Shown here: positions 8,089-18,457 of the stretch, one piece after another | How the letters are laid out: each line of letters starts with the position of its first letter | Numbering within the stretch: position 1 is the stretch's first letter | Assembly: GCA_045638265.1 (NCBI GenBank) | Contig: JAZUBA010000027.1 | Location: forward strand, 1 to 64,000 | Reading direction: 5' to 3' | Source: RGIG4140 sp045638265 | GTDB lineage: Bacteria; Pseudomonadota; Alphaproteobacteria; CAAHEQ01; UBA3637 | Length of the DNA stretch: 64,000 nt | Program-made: the position numbers and the translations under genes | Notes under the pieces: model-generated | The model's database searches: none | What the model was told of the DNA's origin: nothing | The model's input: only the letters and a program-made list of their open reading frames with translations

Positions 8089-8426
8089 AATAAAATCCTT
8101 TCTTTTCCGTTAGTTATAGGTATATTATATCGCATTTTTAGCCTTTCGCGAGCCCCCCAAACGCAAAAAAATTAGAAAAATTCTACTTTTTTGAGCCTTT
8201 TTCTACAAAAAATTAGAGTTTTATTAGTAAAAAGTAGAAAATTTAACCTCTACCTACGCATATACAGAGGTTAGAAATACAAAATTTCATCAATAACTAT
8301 GATATTTTCAAAACATGCCCCTAGGGGCAGGAAGTAAAAAATAACCTCGATTTCATCAAAACCGAGGCTGTTTGCTATTTAAAATATCAATCTATTCAAA
8401 AAAATGATTTTAATATAAAACACCTT
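8089..8426. other. Intergenic region with palindromes and hairpins
   Basis: No gene is seen. It holds the TATAAT of the small-gene operon, the related inverted motifs ATTCTACTTTTTT (about 8180) and AAAAAGTAGAAAAT (about 8230), a hairpin AACCTCT..AGAGGTT at 8245-8272, the perfect 12-bp palindrome GCCCCTAGGGGC at 8317-8328, and the terminator of the helicase gene. Confidence 0.6.
8340..8372 (-). terminator. Intrinsic terminator of the druHE operon
   Basis: On the minus strand, AGCCTCGGTTTT..AAATCGAGGTT is followed by ATTTTTTAC. It lies 55 bp beyond the helicase stop codon and is one of the AACCTC-type hairpins of this island. Confidence 0.75.
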
Positions 8427-11400
8427 TTAACTCTTAATGTAAAAAATTCTAGTTGGATAATTATCTCCTATTATGCTAGGTAATTCAGTGCTAATTTTTT
8501 GAACTTGAAAATCAACACTAGATTCAAATGGGAATAAATTTTCATAGTAATTGTACGCAGCACATCTCCAATATGAAAATCCTTGATCGAAAATTAGATT
8601 TATAACATCCCCATTTTCTAGCTCAATAATTAAAATTCTATTGTGTTCTAGATATTTTTTATTTCTTTCTTGAATATTAAATTTTAGATCAATGCTTGCA
8701 AACAATTTATTTAAAACAGCCTTGCGTTCAGATGATCTAGGCCATTCATCGTAAAATTTACCGGGTGTATATTTTATATTATCTTCATTTTCACATGTTA
8801 ATAAATTAATTTCAGTACACTTCCAATTATTTGCATATTTATTTTTTATTGCCTTTATAAAATTAAAGAATAAACCACAAGAAAGAGGATTTTTGATATA
8901 ACGATCTTTGTATGTTATTTTTACTATATTGGATGAAATCCCGTTATTTAAACTCTCAGATAAAATATTTAACAAGCTTTGACCAAATAAATTTCCAGAA
9001 CAGTTTACTTCAGAGGAAATATTATACATTTTATCAAAGCTTGTTTTGATATCGCTGTTTAATGCTACATCGTAAAATTCTTTTTTATCAATATCAATAT
9101 ATCCTGAAAGAATTGAAGTATTAACGTTACTTCCCCAATATGGATTTAATTTTTTTACATCTTTGTCTAAAGAACCATAAGCATACAAAACAGTACCGTT
9201 ATTTATAACAGCCATTATATTCTTATTTAAATTATCTGGAATTGACTTTATTGAAACATTTTTATACTTAGAAAGCAATCCTAGAGTTTCTTTTACATCG
9301 TCACTAATTTTTGTCGCATCAACACATAAAATTGTATCAATTCCCATGGAATTATATCTATTTACTAATCTATATAATGGTGAGTTTGAAAAATCTTCAT
9401 CATCATCTTGTTGAGGAATAAATAAATACAATTCCTTAATACTTGGAGTATCTTCAATTAAGCTTTCGATACTGGCCGAAGCGATAACAGTGGTGTCGCC
9501 AAAAATTTTCATATTGTCGGCTAAAGTATTTTTTGAAATCCATTCATCTGTTAAAAATTCTAAAGCCAATAGCCTATCTAGGTGTTTATAGTTGTATTTA
9601 GTATCATTTTGTAAAATACATTTATTACATGATTGCGCACAGTCACAAGTTAATGTATCTTTGGCATACTTAAATATGCGGCTTAGATTTTTGATAATAT
9701 CATCAGATGAACAATATCCTGATGCATTTTTATCAAACAATTCTATTGAAAATCCTTTTTTATTAGATCCAACAAGTTTTATTTCTTTTGTTCCACAGCC
9801 AATTTCGTCAGTTTCGATATTCATATATTTGGCTATACCACTGCGAATTGCTACTGCCAATGAATATGCGAGAGTTTTGTCGTTAACAATTCCTCCGTTA
9901 ATATCTGATAAAATAAGTTCCAAAACATCAGTTTTGACTTCAACTCCTAGAGAAATATTTTCCACTATTGAATATGGAGAATGATTACATTCTACTTTCA
10001 TATTTCTCATGTTGTGATTAAAACTATTTGCACTTCTTAAACGATAATGTGATTTTCTAAACTCAACTCTGTTCTTTTCATTGTTTGCAACAACTCTGCC
10101 ACACTCTAAACAAAGTATGTAGCCGTCACCACCGCCATTTGAGTAATGAATGACACTTCCTTCTTTATCATTTTTATATTTTATGTAAGGTAAACCCAAA
10201 TAATTATTTAAATCATTGTGAGCAGTAACTAGTGGTTCACATAAATTTACAAAATGTTGAACAGATACGTTATTATTAACGGGAGCATTAAAATCAACAG
10301 AAAAACCTGCTGGCTGTATATACTTGTGAATATTATGTCTATCGATTTCTTCACCACATACATCACAGTGAATATCTAGTAATCTTGTTGATGTACCACT
10401 TGCACCACATTTATTACAACGCCAAAAATAACGAATTGACTGAATTTCTTTAACCTCGGTTTCAGATGCAGGAATGTGCCAATTTAATGTAATACCAGCT
10501 GATTTATATACAAGACCGTCAATAACAACATCGCTACCGGGAGCATACTCTCTTAATGCTGTGCAAATATCTCTTGAAGGCAATTCTCTTCTTTTAAATA
10601 AATTATCTTCTCTTTCACCATAGTTTTTTTGCATTCTATAGTCTTGATTTTCGATGCTATATCGATTGTTTGTATCAAAAGTTACAATATTTATTGGAAA
10701 TCCATATCGTGGTAAAATTCCATATTCAATCATTTCCTTTAATAAATATTCATGAAGTAATCTTGTTTCGGTATTTTTGATAGCAATTAAACTTATCTTA
10801 TGATCTTTTTCTCTCTTTTTTTGCTCTTGAATTGCATCATATTCTGCAAACCATTTTTTTTGCATATTTTCAATTTGAAGGCTCAATTCTGAAACAAACA
10901 CATCAAAACTAATATGTTCATAATGTGTATTTTTAATTAAAGAGTTAATAGCAGCCTGAACACGATTATTTGTTCTAATAGCATCTTTGCAGAAACGTTT
11001 GAATTTGGAAAGCTTATTATCTTCAAAAGGTAACATAAGCCATTCCATATTAAGTTTGGTCGCATCATTAATTTGACCTTTAATTGATTCAAAAAAGTAG
11101 GATAACAACAAAGAATTTATATGTCTTAATAATACAATAAAGCTGTATTGGTCTACGTAAGGAGCATTTATTTTTGATGTAAATGCCCATTTAGGATGAT
11201 TAAAAACATATTGGTCATGAGAGTTGTCTTTACATAAAGTAAAACTTATTGCTTTTGTTTCTTTACGTCTTCCTGCACGCCCAGAACGTTGTAAATAATT
11301 AGCAGGATGTGGCGGCACATTATTCATAGATGCAATTGTTATACCGCCGATATCAACACCCATTTCCATTGTGGTTGAACAGTTAAGAACATTTATAGCT

Positions 11401-14400
11401 CCGCTTTTAAATTCATCTTCATACCTTTTTAATAGTCGATGAGATTGTTGAGCCGAGTGTTCCGCTGTTCTGAAATATCTATTTCCAAGGATAATTGAGC
11501 TTGCAACGTTGCTCCATAACCCAAGTTTTTTTAAATTTTGTACATCTTCGTTGCTTTCAAGCCAATCCCGTCTTAATGAAATACATTCTTCATAAGATTT
11601 TCCTAATTCATTTTTAAAATCATAAATTGGATAATTATATTTATTACATTTAGGTGTTTTTTTGCTTGAAGAATAAGGGGAATAACCTTTAAGCACAACG
11701 TCTAAAGCCTTATTTGTCATAGGGCATATATAAATTTCTTTAGGTCTAGTTAAGCCAATTTTATTTACGTCTAATTTATATGTTTTTGTCGTTGATGGTG
11801 TTAAAATTCCAGTAGTAATTGTTAAAGCATCCCATGCTTCTTTCATAATTTGATTTAAAATATCTAAATGAAGATCATTATCTATGCTTAAATCAAGAGC
11901 ATATGACAATAAATTTATTATATTTTTATTTTTTTTCTTTTTTGCTACTGGCCAGTTTTCCTGATCTAATGCTCTGTTTGTTCTTTGAAGAGCTCCCCAT
12001 TTATTCCAGTTTTCAGGATAAGCAACATATCCATTAGCTCGAATATAAAAGTCTATTAGTATTTTAAGAAAGTCTTTCCATTCATTTAATTCAAAAAATC
12101 TATGTATGGTATCAGGTACTTTCGTAATTTTGCTAAAATCGTAAACTGTTGACAATAATCCTAATGTTTCAACATTATTCGCTTTTTTCGGTCTTCGTAA
12201 CAATTCTCTCGCAAATAATATTTCTATTAAATTACGTCGACCTTTATCTGTATCAAAAATGGAATCTTTATCTCGATAATAATTATATATCCATCTTAAA
12301 TCATTATCGTTAAATTCTTTTATTATTTGGTTCAAGACCTCATCTTCTTTTGCAAAAGAATCGTGTTTTTGTTCTAATTCTTTAATTGCACTTAACAAAA
12401 CCGGATTTTTTGTTGTTTCATATATTTTTTTTAATTCTGCTATATTTATACTTCCTGATGGTCTTGTTTTTTCCTGTTCTAATAGTGAAACAACATGTAA
12501 CAGTATACTTCTAAAACTATTTCTTTCTGAGTTTTGTTGTAATTGAACAGCCAATCGAGCGGTACCTTGTCGACTATCTGTAAAACATATCATTTTCTGC
12601 CCTTTATGAGGGTTTTCATCCAATTTTTCTCCTGCTTCAGCATAATTTAATAATGTTGGCAAAGCGTGACTTAAAACAAAAGGAGCCCCCTGCATAGGAA
12701 GAAATGATTTAATTTGGTCAATTTCTGGAGCATCACAACAATGGACATATTCATCATCTTCAAAAACATTTATCTTAATTCCATTTTCACAATTGCTAGA
12801 CAATGAATTATCTGCAGTATTCAAATAAACAGAAGAATTATCATCTACATTGTAAATATATGCTGTGTGAGTTTCCAGTTCTACAATATTATTTTCTTCG
12901 TCTTCCAATGAAAACTCATCAACATTTTGCAACATCGTAGGATATAAGTATTTAGTGCCTGATTTTTTATCTTCACTGATTTTTGCTTCTAAGAAAGGTG
13001 TTCCACAATTTGAACAGGCTTTTACTCTGAAAACAGGAGCACCACATTCACAAGAGCATTGTTCTTTTAAGTAAATTTTTCCGTATTTCCACCCATCTAT
13101 GTTGTCTTTATGCGTACATTTATCATTGCAGCAGGCCCATATACCAGGAAACGTCTTATGGAATAAATGCAAACGAAGTGGCAAAAACGCCTTTTCTTTA
13201 TTAGGAGTAACGGATAATAAATCAAGCCATTCTGCTGCTTCTTCCTTTGAAATTTTAAAAGTCTTACATATTTCTGATAAGGTTCTAGCAACAGAACGTG
13301 TCCCATCTTCAGAAATAAAGAATGATCGTAATTGGCAAGCAAATTTATTGTTTTTTAATTCTTTAATAAGTACATCAGGATCCGTTATAATTTGCAGCTC
13401 AGATAATGATTTTGTTTGATTATCTGCTGTAATCGTTGGAATTTCATTATGTCCAAAAACAACTTCAATATTTTCTTCATTAACACCTGAAATACTTGAT
13501 AAAAATTGTTTTAATTGTTGTTCTGCGTTTATGCTTCCGATAGTAGCAGATGTTGCGATAAACTTAACATCTTGAGCATTTACTTCAAATGCATCTAAAA
13601 CTCTCTTCAGAAGTAATGACAACTCTGCAGCTTGTGAACCAATATATGTATGAGCTTCGTCTAGAATAATGTATTTTAACATTCCCTTAGATTTATCAAT
13701 AATTTGCTTATCATTTGCTCTAATAAGCATGTACTCTAACATCGTAGTATTGGTAATCAATAATGGTGCAGGAGATAAGCGAAGTCCCTGTCTATCGGTT
13801 ATTTCTTCCAAGGATTTTTTTTGTTCGTGATTTGGATTTTCAGTAGGTAATAATCCATTATAAAGACAGAAACGAATTTTACCTTTGTAAGGTTTAGTCC
13901 ATTCGCTAAAACGTTCTTTTTGGTTCTGAATTAATGCATTAAGAGGATATATAAATAAAGCCTGGACACCTTCTAAAACGTTTGAGCTACCTTTAGATTG
14001 TCTTACCAAATCAGATATGATGGGTATCATAAAGCATTCTGTTTTTCCTGAACCTGTACCACTTGAAACAACCAATGAATTATTTGTATTTAATAATGTT
14101 TTCCAAGATTTTATTTGGTGTTCATAAGGGTGCATTGTTTTAGAAAATCTATATTCTGTAGATTTATCTAATACATTAACAAAAGAACGTTCGAGCAGTT
14201 TTCCGGACAACTCTTCAAAAGAATTGCTATCTGTTTTATAACTAAACATTGGTTCAAACACAGGGTCAGAAAGGAATTTTTCATCTTCCAATGAAAACTT
14301 ATCTCTTAAAAACTCACGCAAATTTTGTGGCAATATGGATAAAGTGCTCATAATGGCATCTTTTGATTGCTCTGGTAATATTTTTAAGATTTCACTGTAA

Positions 14401-14414
14401 CTGTTTCTTTTCAT
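8427..14414 (-). CDS. druE: DruE-like giant DEAD/DEAH helicase with DUF1998 (Druantia type III)
   Basis: 1995 aa. The superfamily 2 helicase core has Walker A GTGSGKTE (119-126), DEAH (252-255), TSAT near 290, and QRSGRAGRR near 1040. Zinc-ribbon-like Cys clusters lie between and after the two RecA lobes. The DUF1998 signature CxCxxxCxxC sits near 1590. The last 380 residues are an unrecognised, possibly nuclease-like tail. Size and domain order match DruE of Druantia anti-phage systems. Its only partner is the 1163-aa gene directly upstream (one base between them), which matches the type III set druH-druE. AGGAT before the ATG overlaps the end of druH, so the two are translated together. DrmA or MrfA-type DUF1998 helicases are the alternatives, but they are shorter and have other partners. 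Confidence 0.8.
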   Translation of the reverse strand: MKRNSYSEILKILPEQSKDAIMSTLSILPQNLREFLRDKFSLEDEKFLSDPVFEPMFSYKTDSNSFEELSGKLLERSFVNVLDKSTEYRFSKTMHPYEHQIKSWKTLLNTNNSLVVSSGTGSGKTECFMIPIISDLVRQSKGSSNVLEGVQALFIYPLNALIQNQKERFSEWTKPYKGKIRFCLYNGLLPTENPNHEQKKSLEEITDRQGLRLSPAPLLITNTTMLEYMLIRANDKQIIDKSKGMLKYIILDEAHTYIGSQAAELSLLLKRVLDAFEVNAQDVKFIATSATIGSINAEQQLKQFLSSISGVNEENIEVVFGHNEIPTITADNQTKSLSELQIITDPDVLIKELKNNKFACQLRSFFISEDGTRSVARTLSEICKTFKISKEEAAEWLDLLSVTPNKEKAFLPLRLHLFHKTFPGIWACCNDKCTHKDNIDGWKYGKIYLKEQCSCECGAPVFRVKACSNCGTPFLEAKISEDKKSGTKYLYPTMLQNVDEFSLEDEENNIVELETHTAYIYNVDDNSSVYLNTADNSLSSNCENGIKINVFEDDEYVHCCDAPEIDQIKSFLPMQGAPFVLSHALPTLLNYAEAGEKLDENPHKGQKMICFTDSRQGTARLAVQLQQNSERNSFRSILLHVVSLLEQEKTRPSGSINIAELKKIYETTKNPVLLSAIKELEQKHDSFAKEDEVLNQIIKEFNDNDLRWIYNYYRDKDSIFDTDKGRRNLIEILFARELLRRPKKANNVETLGLLSTVYDFSKITKVPDTIHRFFELNEWKDFLKILIDFYIRANGYVAYPENWNKWGALQRTNRALDQENWPVAKKKKNKNIINLLSYALDLSIDNDLHLDILNQIMKEAWDALTITTGILTPSTTKTYKLDVNKIGLTRPKEIYICPMTNKALDVVLKGYSPYSSSKKTPKCNKYNYPIYDFKNELGKSYEECISLRRDWLESNEDVQNLKKLGLWSNVASSIILGNRYFRTAEHSAQQSHRLLKRYEDEFKSGAINVLNCSTTMEMGVDIGGITIASMNNVPPHPANYLQRSGRAGRRKETKAISFTLCKDNSHDQYVFNHPKWAFTSKINAPYVDQYSFIVLLRHINSLLLSYFFESIKGQINDATKLNMEWLMLPFEDNKLSKFKRFCKDAIRTNNRVQAAINSLIKNTHYEHISFDVFVSELSLQIENMQKKWFAEYDAIQEQKKREKDHKISLIAIKNTETRLLHEYLLKEMIEYGILPRYGFPINIVTFDTNNRYSIENQDYRMQKNYGEREDNLFKRRELPSRDICTALREYAPGSDVVIDGLVYKSAGITLNWHIPASETEVKEIQSIRYFWRCNKCGASGTSTRLLDIHCDVCGEEIDRHNIHKYIQPAGFSVDFNAPVNNNVSVQHFVNLCEPLVTAHNDLNNYLGLPYIKYKNDKEGSVIHYSNGGGDGYILCLECGRVVANNEKNRVEFRKSHYRLRSANSFNHNMRNMKVECNHSPYSIVENISLGVEVKTDVLELILSDINGGIVNDKTLAYSLAVAIRSGIAKYMNIETDEIGCGTKEIKLVGSNKKGFSIELFDKNASGYCSSDDIIKNLSRIFKYAKDTLTCDCAQSCNKCILQNDTKYNYKHLDRLLALEFLTDEWISKNTLADNMKIFGDTTVIASASIESLIEDTPSIKELYLFIPQQDDDEDFSNSPLYRLVNRYNSMGIDTILCVDATKISDDVKETLGLLSKYKNVSIKSIPDNLNKNIMAVINNGTVLYAYGSLDKDVKKLNPYWGSNVNTSILSGYIDIDKKEFYDVALNSDIKTSFDKMYNISSEVNCSGNLFGQSLLNILSESLNNGISSNIVKITYKDRYIKNPLSCGLFFNFIKAIKNKYANNWKCTEINLLTCENEDNIKYTPGKFYDEWPRSSERKAVLNKLFASIDLKFNIQERNKKYLEHNRILIIELENGDVINLIFDQGFSYWRCAAYNYYENLFPFESSVDFQVQKISTELPSIIGDNYPTRIFYIKS

Positions 14415-14415
14415 G

Positions 14416-17400
14416 TTATCCTGCCAATTTTTGGTTTAACATTATAGATATTGCAATTTTATACACTTCTATAAAATAATTTTGGTTAAAATTTATAAAA
14501 TCTTTTATTGAAAATTTAATTAATTCATTAATATTTGATGTGTTTGAATTAAGCTCTTGATAAAAAGAATAAAAAGCACAGATTTGTGGGAAATTAACCA
14601 CATCTTCTATAAAGTAATTAAATTTATTCAATCTAAATAAATGTTTTTCAAGATTACTTAATTCTGTCGGGTGTTTGATTTTTATTTCATTGTATACCTT
14701 ATCAAATGGTAGATATATCCAATTATCTTCCTCTAATGAATTTTGTGTTTGCAGTTGATGCATCCAACACATTTCAACAATATTCCCGTATTCGTCAAAT
14801 ACTTGTTTTGTAAAAATTTCATCACTTAGCTCTTTAATACTTTTTGTGTTTGCGATAGAAACATGAGGAACGATATTTCCAAGTATAAGAAAATTGTGAA
14901 ACTTTGAAAGCAAACCGCAAAGTGAATAATATACAGCCAATTCTATTTCGGGGAATGTTTCAGACAAGATATTAAATTGCTCATTAATTTGCGATTTTAG
15001 AATTTCTTCCATGCCTGGGATAGAAGAAAATGTTGTTTTAATATAGTTTAAATATTCTTCAATAGCGGTTTCCCAGAGTGAGAAAGGGATAGTTGCCGGA
15101 ACAGATATTACTTCTTCTTTTATTTTTTGAAGCATAAATCTATCAGATGAAAAATAGACGAGCAATCTGCATAATATTTTTTCATCTGAACATAATATTT
15201 GCCAAAGTTTTATGGCCGATAGAGGAATGTCATGTGAAACAAAAATTTGTTTCAAACTACTAATGTCTTTCCATACATCAGATGAAAAATCTGAAAGATT
15301 TGCTAGTATGATATCTTTTATTTTTTGTTTATTGTCGGCCTCTAAAATAGCTTCTTCAATTTCTTCAAAAGAAGCATCTGCATAAGAAATTTCATTTTTT
15401 AAAATTACTAATTTATATAATTCTGTAAGTTCATTTAAACTAGTATCACTATATAAAATTAGAGGTTTGGTGTTTATTTGAGATTTTTTATCAGAAAACA
15501 GGATGTAGCAATTCTTTTTTAAATCAATTGGTTCAATACTCCAATATCCTGTACATATTTGGTCCTCCATCTTCTGCTCAAGAATAACAGGGGCACATTC
15601 AGGATCAGATAAATTGATGGCTTTGATTATTGTGTTTTTGAGCATGTCATTTGTATACATACCAAAATTTGCAGGCGGGATATAAACCGATTGGGTTTCT
15701 AGCAACAGATGTGTATCGTATCTTGAAACATTTATAAATCCCAAATTTTTATTTTCTAACGTTATAGATATTTTAACTTTGTCATCTTCATTTTCGGAAT
15801 ACCCGAATAAATTTTTTATATTGTCTTCAAAATCAATTAATTTAATCTCTGTTAATGCGTCATTTGTGTATATATGGCGTGTTAAAAACAAATTTTTATT
15901 TGTTCGTACTTTTGTACGTAATTCAAAATGAAGTTTATATTTTGAAGAAGATTTTAAGTTATTAAATATTCTAATTCTTTTGCCCATTAAATGAACTAAA
16001 GAAATATTAGAAGAATTTATACATTTTTTATTTTCATCAAAAAATGATACTCCAACTGAAGGGTATGGAAGATATATCAGAGATGTACCACCGCTATACC
16101 AATATATCTTAAAACATACTTTATCTGGTTTTGTTGTTGTAGTTTCAAATTGAAATTCACATCCATCAACTACTGTGCATTTTAATGAATCAGGTAATAA
16201 TGGTTCAATTTTAATGGCATTTAAACTATTAAGCTTAATTACTCCATTACCATTTTCCAACGAATTAAAATTTATTGATGAACTGGGTGGTAATATCGTC
16301 ACGCTAAAAATTTTAGAAATACCACCATGGGTACAATTGATATCAAGATTTCCCGAAAACTTATTGATGTCTACAATGGGGTGTGTTGTATCTTTGTAAT
16401 AATAATTTATATATCGTGAAGAAACATCATTTTTTTTAGAAGTCTCATCATAATATATAATTTTTGGAATTCCACGATAAGCAACAAATGGGAAAGTTTT
16501 ATACGTTATAATATTGCCTTCTACACAATATTTATTGTTTGAAGGGTTAGATGAATTTAATTGAACAAAAAAGTCATCAAATTCAAAACTTTCTTTGCAT
16601 TTAATTAATCTGAAGACAATATCGTCAATTACAATATCAGTTACATATTCACCCACTGAACTATAATCATTGTTTTTTTCATTATATGCTATAAAGCATT
16701 CGCTTTCTCTTAAATACGCACTTCCATTGTTTTTTAATATTAATAGGCCATCTTCGTTTTCAGTAAATACAAGGGGCCTATTAACATCAATTGATTGAGA
16801 AATTGTGATGCTATTTGATTGTATTTTATTATCAGCACTGGATAAAAATAATGTTACAGAATTTTTGACATCAAGTCTATCGTCAAATTGTCTTATTTTA
16901 TACTGTTTTTTTGATCCAAGTATTAAGTTTACAATAGCAATTGTTGTATTTTCGCTATCTAAGTTATTGATATAAAATGTTTGAGGTAATGTATTTACAT
17001 CAGTAATTCCAAAATATTTTGAAAAATATTTAGCCTCTACATTAAATTCAGGAAAAATAAATTGAAATTTTAATTTATTTGAATTTTCTAAATCCAGTAT
17101 TCTTTCAACTGTTGGGATTTTCCCCCATACTCTCACGCCTGTGGAACGACTTGCTTCTTCTACGAAACCACTCAACATTTTTTCAACAGATGCATCCTCC
17201 ATAAGAAGAGGAAACTGAGACTTCCAATCTGGAGCTCGTTGATTTAATATTTGAATTGGATTTTTATACTCTTGTAGCTTATAATCTGTTTTTAGCTTGA
17301 TAATAGTTGTTACTAAACTTGTAATAAGTTCACAAATTTCATCTTTTCTAATGGCTTCAGGAAGTATTTTTTGCAGATTTTTAACATATGCAAATAATTC

Positions 17401-17907
17401 AGCTCCGTTTGAGGTATGCTCTGTTGCAAATCTAATTGTATGATGCAGTATTTTTACAACAGGAGAATTTTTGCTTGCTGCCTGTATAAATTTAGAAGGA
17501 ATACCACCATTTGCTACAATTGCACCTAAATATTTTTTACCAGAAACTAAAGTTATGTTATACTTCCAGTACTGTAAAGCTTCTATAATTGCATTGGTTC
17601 TTACGTTGGATTGATGTATTTTTAATTCGTCATTGGAAATAGATGAAAATATGGGATCCCATGACCAAGCACCACCCTTGTATTCACGTTTCCACCATTC
17701 AGAAGCATAAAGCACAAAGCAGCGAGAAAAATACTTATTTTTAAGCAAATCTACGAGCGAATGGTATTGACAGCAATATTTTAGTTTGTTTCTAAGATCT
17801 TCGTATTCTGCTTTGTTCATCTGATATGCATAAAGCATCATGCCATTTGGGTAAGGCATATTCCTTTTTTGTAAAAAATCTCTTAAAAATTCATGCAATA
17901 TTTCCAT
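14416..17907 (-). CDS. druH: DruH-like protein (Druantia type III partner)
   Basis: 1163 aa with no recognisable enzyme motif, signal peptide or membrane segment. The N-terminal third is helical and includes an AWSWDP patch. The middle third (about 400-780) is rich in beta-strand-like, Asn/Ser-containing sequence, and the C-terminus is helical again. The name rests on length, on its place directly before a DruE-type helicase with one base between, and on the two-gene composition of type III Druantia. It was not named from a sequence motif. AAAGG precedes the ATG, and a good sigma-70 promoter lies 30-60 bp upstream. A phage-recognition or scaffold role is plausible but unproven. Confidence 0.68.
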   Translation of the reverse strand: MEILHEFLRDFLQKRNMPYPNGMMLYAYQMNKAEYEDLRNKLKYCCQYHSLVDLLKNKYFSRCFVLYASEWWKREYKGGAWSWDPIFSSISNDELKIHQSNVRTNAIIEALQYWKYNITLVSGKKYLGAIVANGGIPSKFIQAASKNSPVVKILHHTIRFATEHTSNGAELFAYVKNLQKILPEAIRKDEICELITSLVTTIIKLKTDYKLQEYKNPIQILNQRAPDWKSQFPLLMEDASVEKMLSGFVEEASRSTGVRVWGKIPTVERILDLENSNKLKFQFIFPEFNVEAKYFSKYFGITDVNTLPQTFYINNLDSENTTIAIVNLILGSKKQYKIRQFDDRLDVKNSVTLFLSSADNKIQSNSITISQSIDVNRPLVFTENEDGLLILKNNGSAYLRESECFIAYNEKNNDYSSVGEYVTDIVIDDIVFRLIKCKESFEFDDFFVQLNSSNPSNNKYCVEGNIITYKTFPFVAYRGIPKIIYYDETSKKNDVSSRYINYYYKDTTHPIVDINKFSGNLDINCTHGGISKIFSVTILPPSSSINFNSLENGNGVIKLNSLNAIKIEPLLPDSLKCTVVDGCEFQFETTTTKPDKVCFKIYWYSGGTSLIYLPYPSVGVSFFDENKKCINSSNISLVHLMGKRIRIFNNLKSSSKYKLHFELRTKVRTNKNLFLTRHIYTNDALTEIKLIDFEDNIKNLFGYSENEDDKVKISITLENKNLGFINVSRYDTHLLLETQSVYIPPANFGMYTNDMLKNTIIKAINLSDPECAPVILEQKMEDQICTGYWSIEPIDLKKNCYILFSDKKSQINTKPLILYSDTSLNELTELYKLVILKNEISYADASFEEIEEAILEADNKQKIKDIILANLSDFSSDVWKDISSLKQIFVSHDIPLSAIKLWQILCSDEKILCRLLVYFSSDRFMLQKIKEEVISVPATIPFSLWETAIEEYLNYIKTTFSSIPGMEEILKSQINEQFNILSETFPEIELAVYYSLCGLLSKFHNFLILGNIVPHVSIANTKSIKELSDEIFTKQVFDEYGNIVEMCWMHQLQTQNSLEEDNWIYLPFDKVYNEIKIKHPTELSNLEKHLFRLNKFNYFIEDVVNFPQICAFYSFYQELNSNTSNINELIKFSIKDFINFNQNYFIEVYKIAISIMLNQKLAG

Positions 17908-17937
17908 ATAGGTGCCTTTAATGAATACAACGTTATA

Positions 17938-17966
17938 TTTATAGCATATTTTTTTAAATTATGCAA
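17938..17966 (-). promoter_or_regulatory. Sigma-70-type promoter of druHE
   Basis: On the minus strand, TTGCAT and TATAAA are separated by exactly 17 bases. The -10 element ends about 30 bp upstream of the druH start codon. Confidence 0.6.
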
Positions 17967-18195
17967 CAAACTCGTTATTAGTAATAACTAAACTTAATTT
18001 AATATAAACTTCTAGTTATATTAATACTCTTTGATGTCACTTAATGAAACACAACTTCGGTTTTGATAAAATCAAGGTTCATCTTCTTAGCCTTTCAAAA
18101 TAATAATAAAAAAATTTTATAAATTTAAAAACGGTTTTACATATCAAAGGAGGTGCGACAAAATTCTTTCATAACAAAAAGAAAGGATAAAATTG

Positions 18196-18363
18196 ATGCA
18201 AAACGTTAAAGAAGAAATATTAAGTTTGTATCCCGATATATCAGATCAAGAAGCAGGTGATTATGCATTAAATTTGATTAACTTTTTCAAATTGGGAATA
18301 GAAATTATGACACAAACGGAGGATTGCAATGAAGAACATTATACAGAAGATGAAAGCCAATAA
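18196..18363 (+). CDS. Small acidic hypothetical protein
   Basis: 55 codons starting after AGAAAGGA. The product begins MQNVKEEIL and is strongly acidic, with an EEHYTEDESQ-type end. It is the first gene of a tight trio leading into the serine recombinase, and the next small ORF begins inside it in another frame. It is not recognised. Position suggests a recombinase partner or regulator, for example a directionality factor; this is inference only. Confidence 0.55.
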   Translation: MQNVKEEILSLYPDISDQEAGDYALNLINFFKLGIEIMTQTEDCNEEHYTEDESQ

Positions 18364-18445
18364 AACAAAGGCTTTTCAACCCCAATCCCGATGTTTTTTA
18401 GCGTACATTAAGTCCGTGTGGCGTTATAATAGACTTATAAAATAG
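18329..18445 (+). CDS. Small basic protein coupled to the recombinase
   Basis: 38 codons, too short for most gene callers, but with a strong GGAGG seven bases before its ATG. It overlaps the preceding acidic ORF by 35 bp in a different frame, and its TAG stop lies on the ribosome site of the recombinase gene, 12 bp before that start. The product is Lys/Arg/Gln-rich with a Trp/Tyr-containing end (SVWRYNRLIK). Overlap and spacing argue for translational coupling. The function is unknown. Confidence 0.5.
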   Translation: MKNIIQKMKANKTKAFQPQSRCFLAYIKSVWRYNRLIK

Positions 18446-18457
18446 AGGAGTTAAATT

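Noticed and set aside
8427..17907. DISARM or Dpd assignment for the DUF1998 helicase
   Set aside because: No DrmB or DrmC, phospholipase-D gene, or deazaguanine-modification genes are nearby. A single 1163-aa partner fits Druantia type III better.
18033..18045. TTGATGTCACTTA shared with about 3898-3910 as a possible attachment site
   Set aside because: The match is only about 13 bp and neither place lies at a proposed island end. It may be part of the repeated terminator surroundings or chance.
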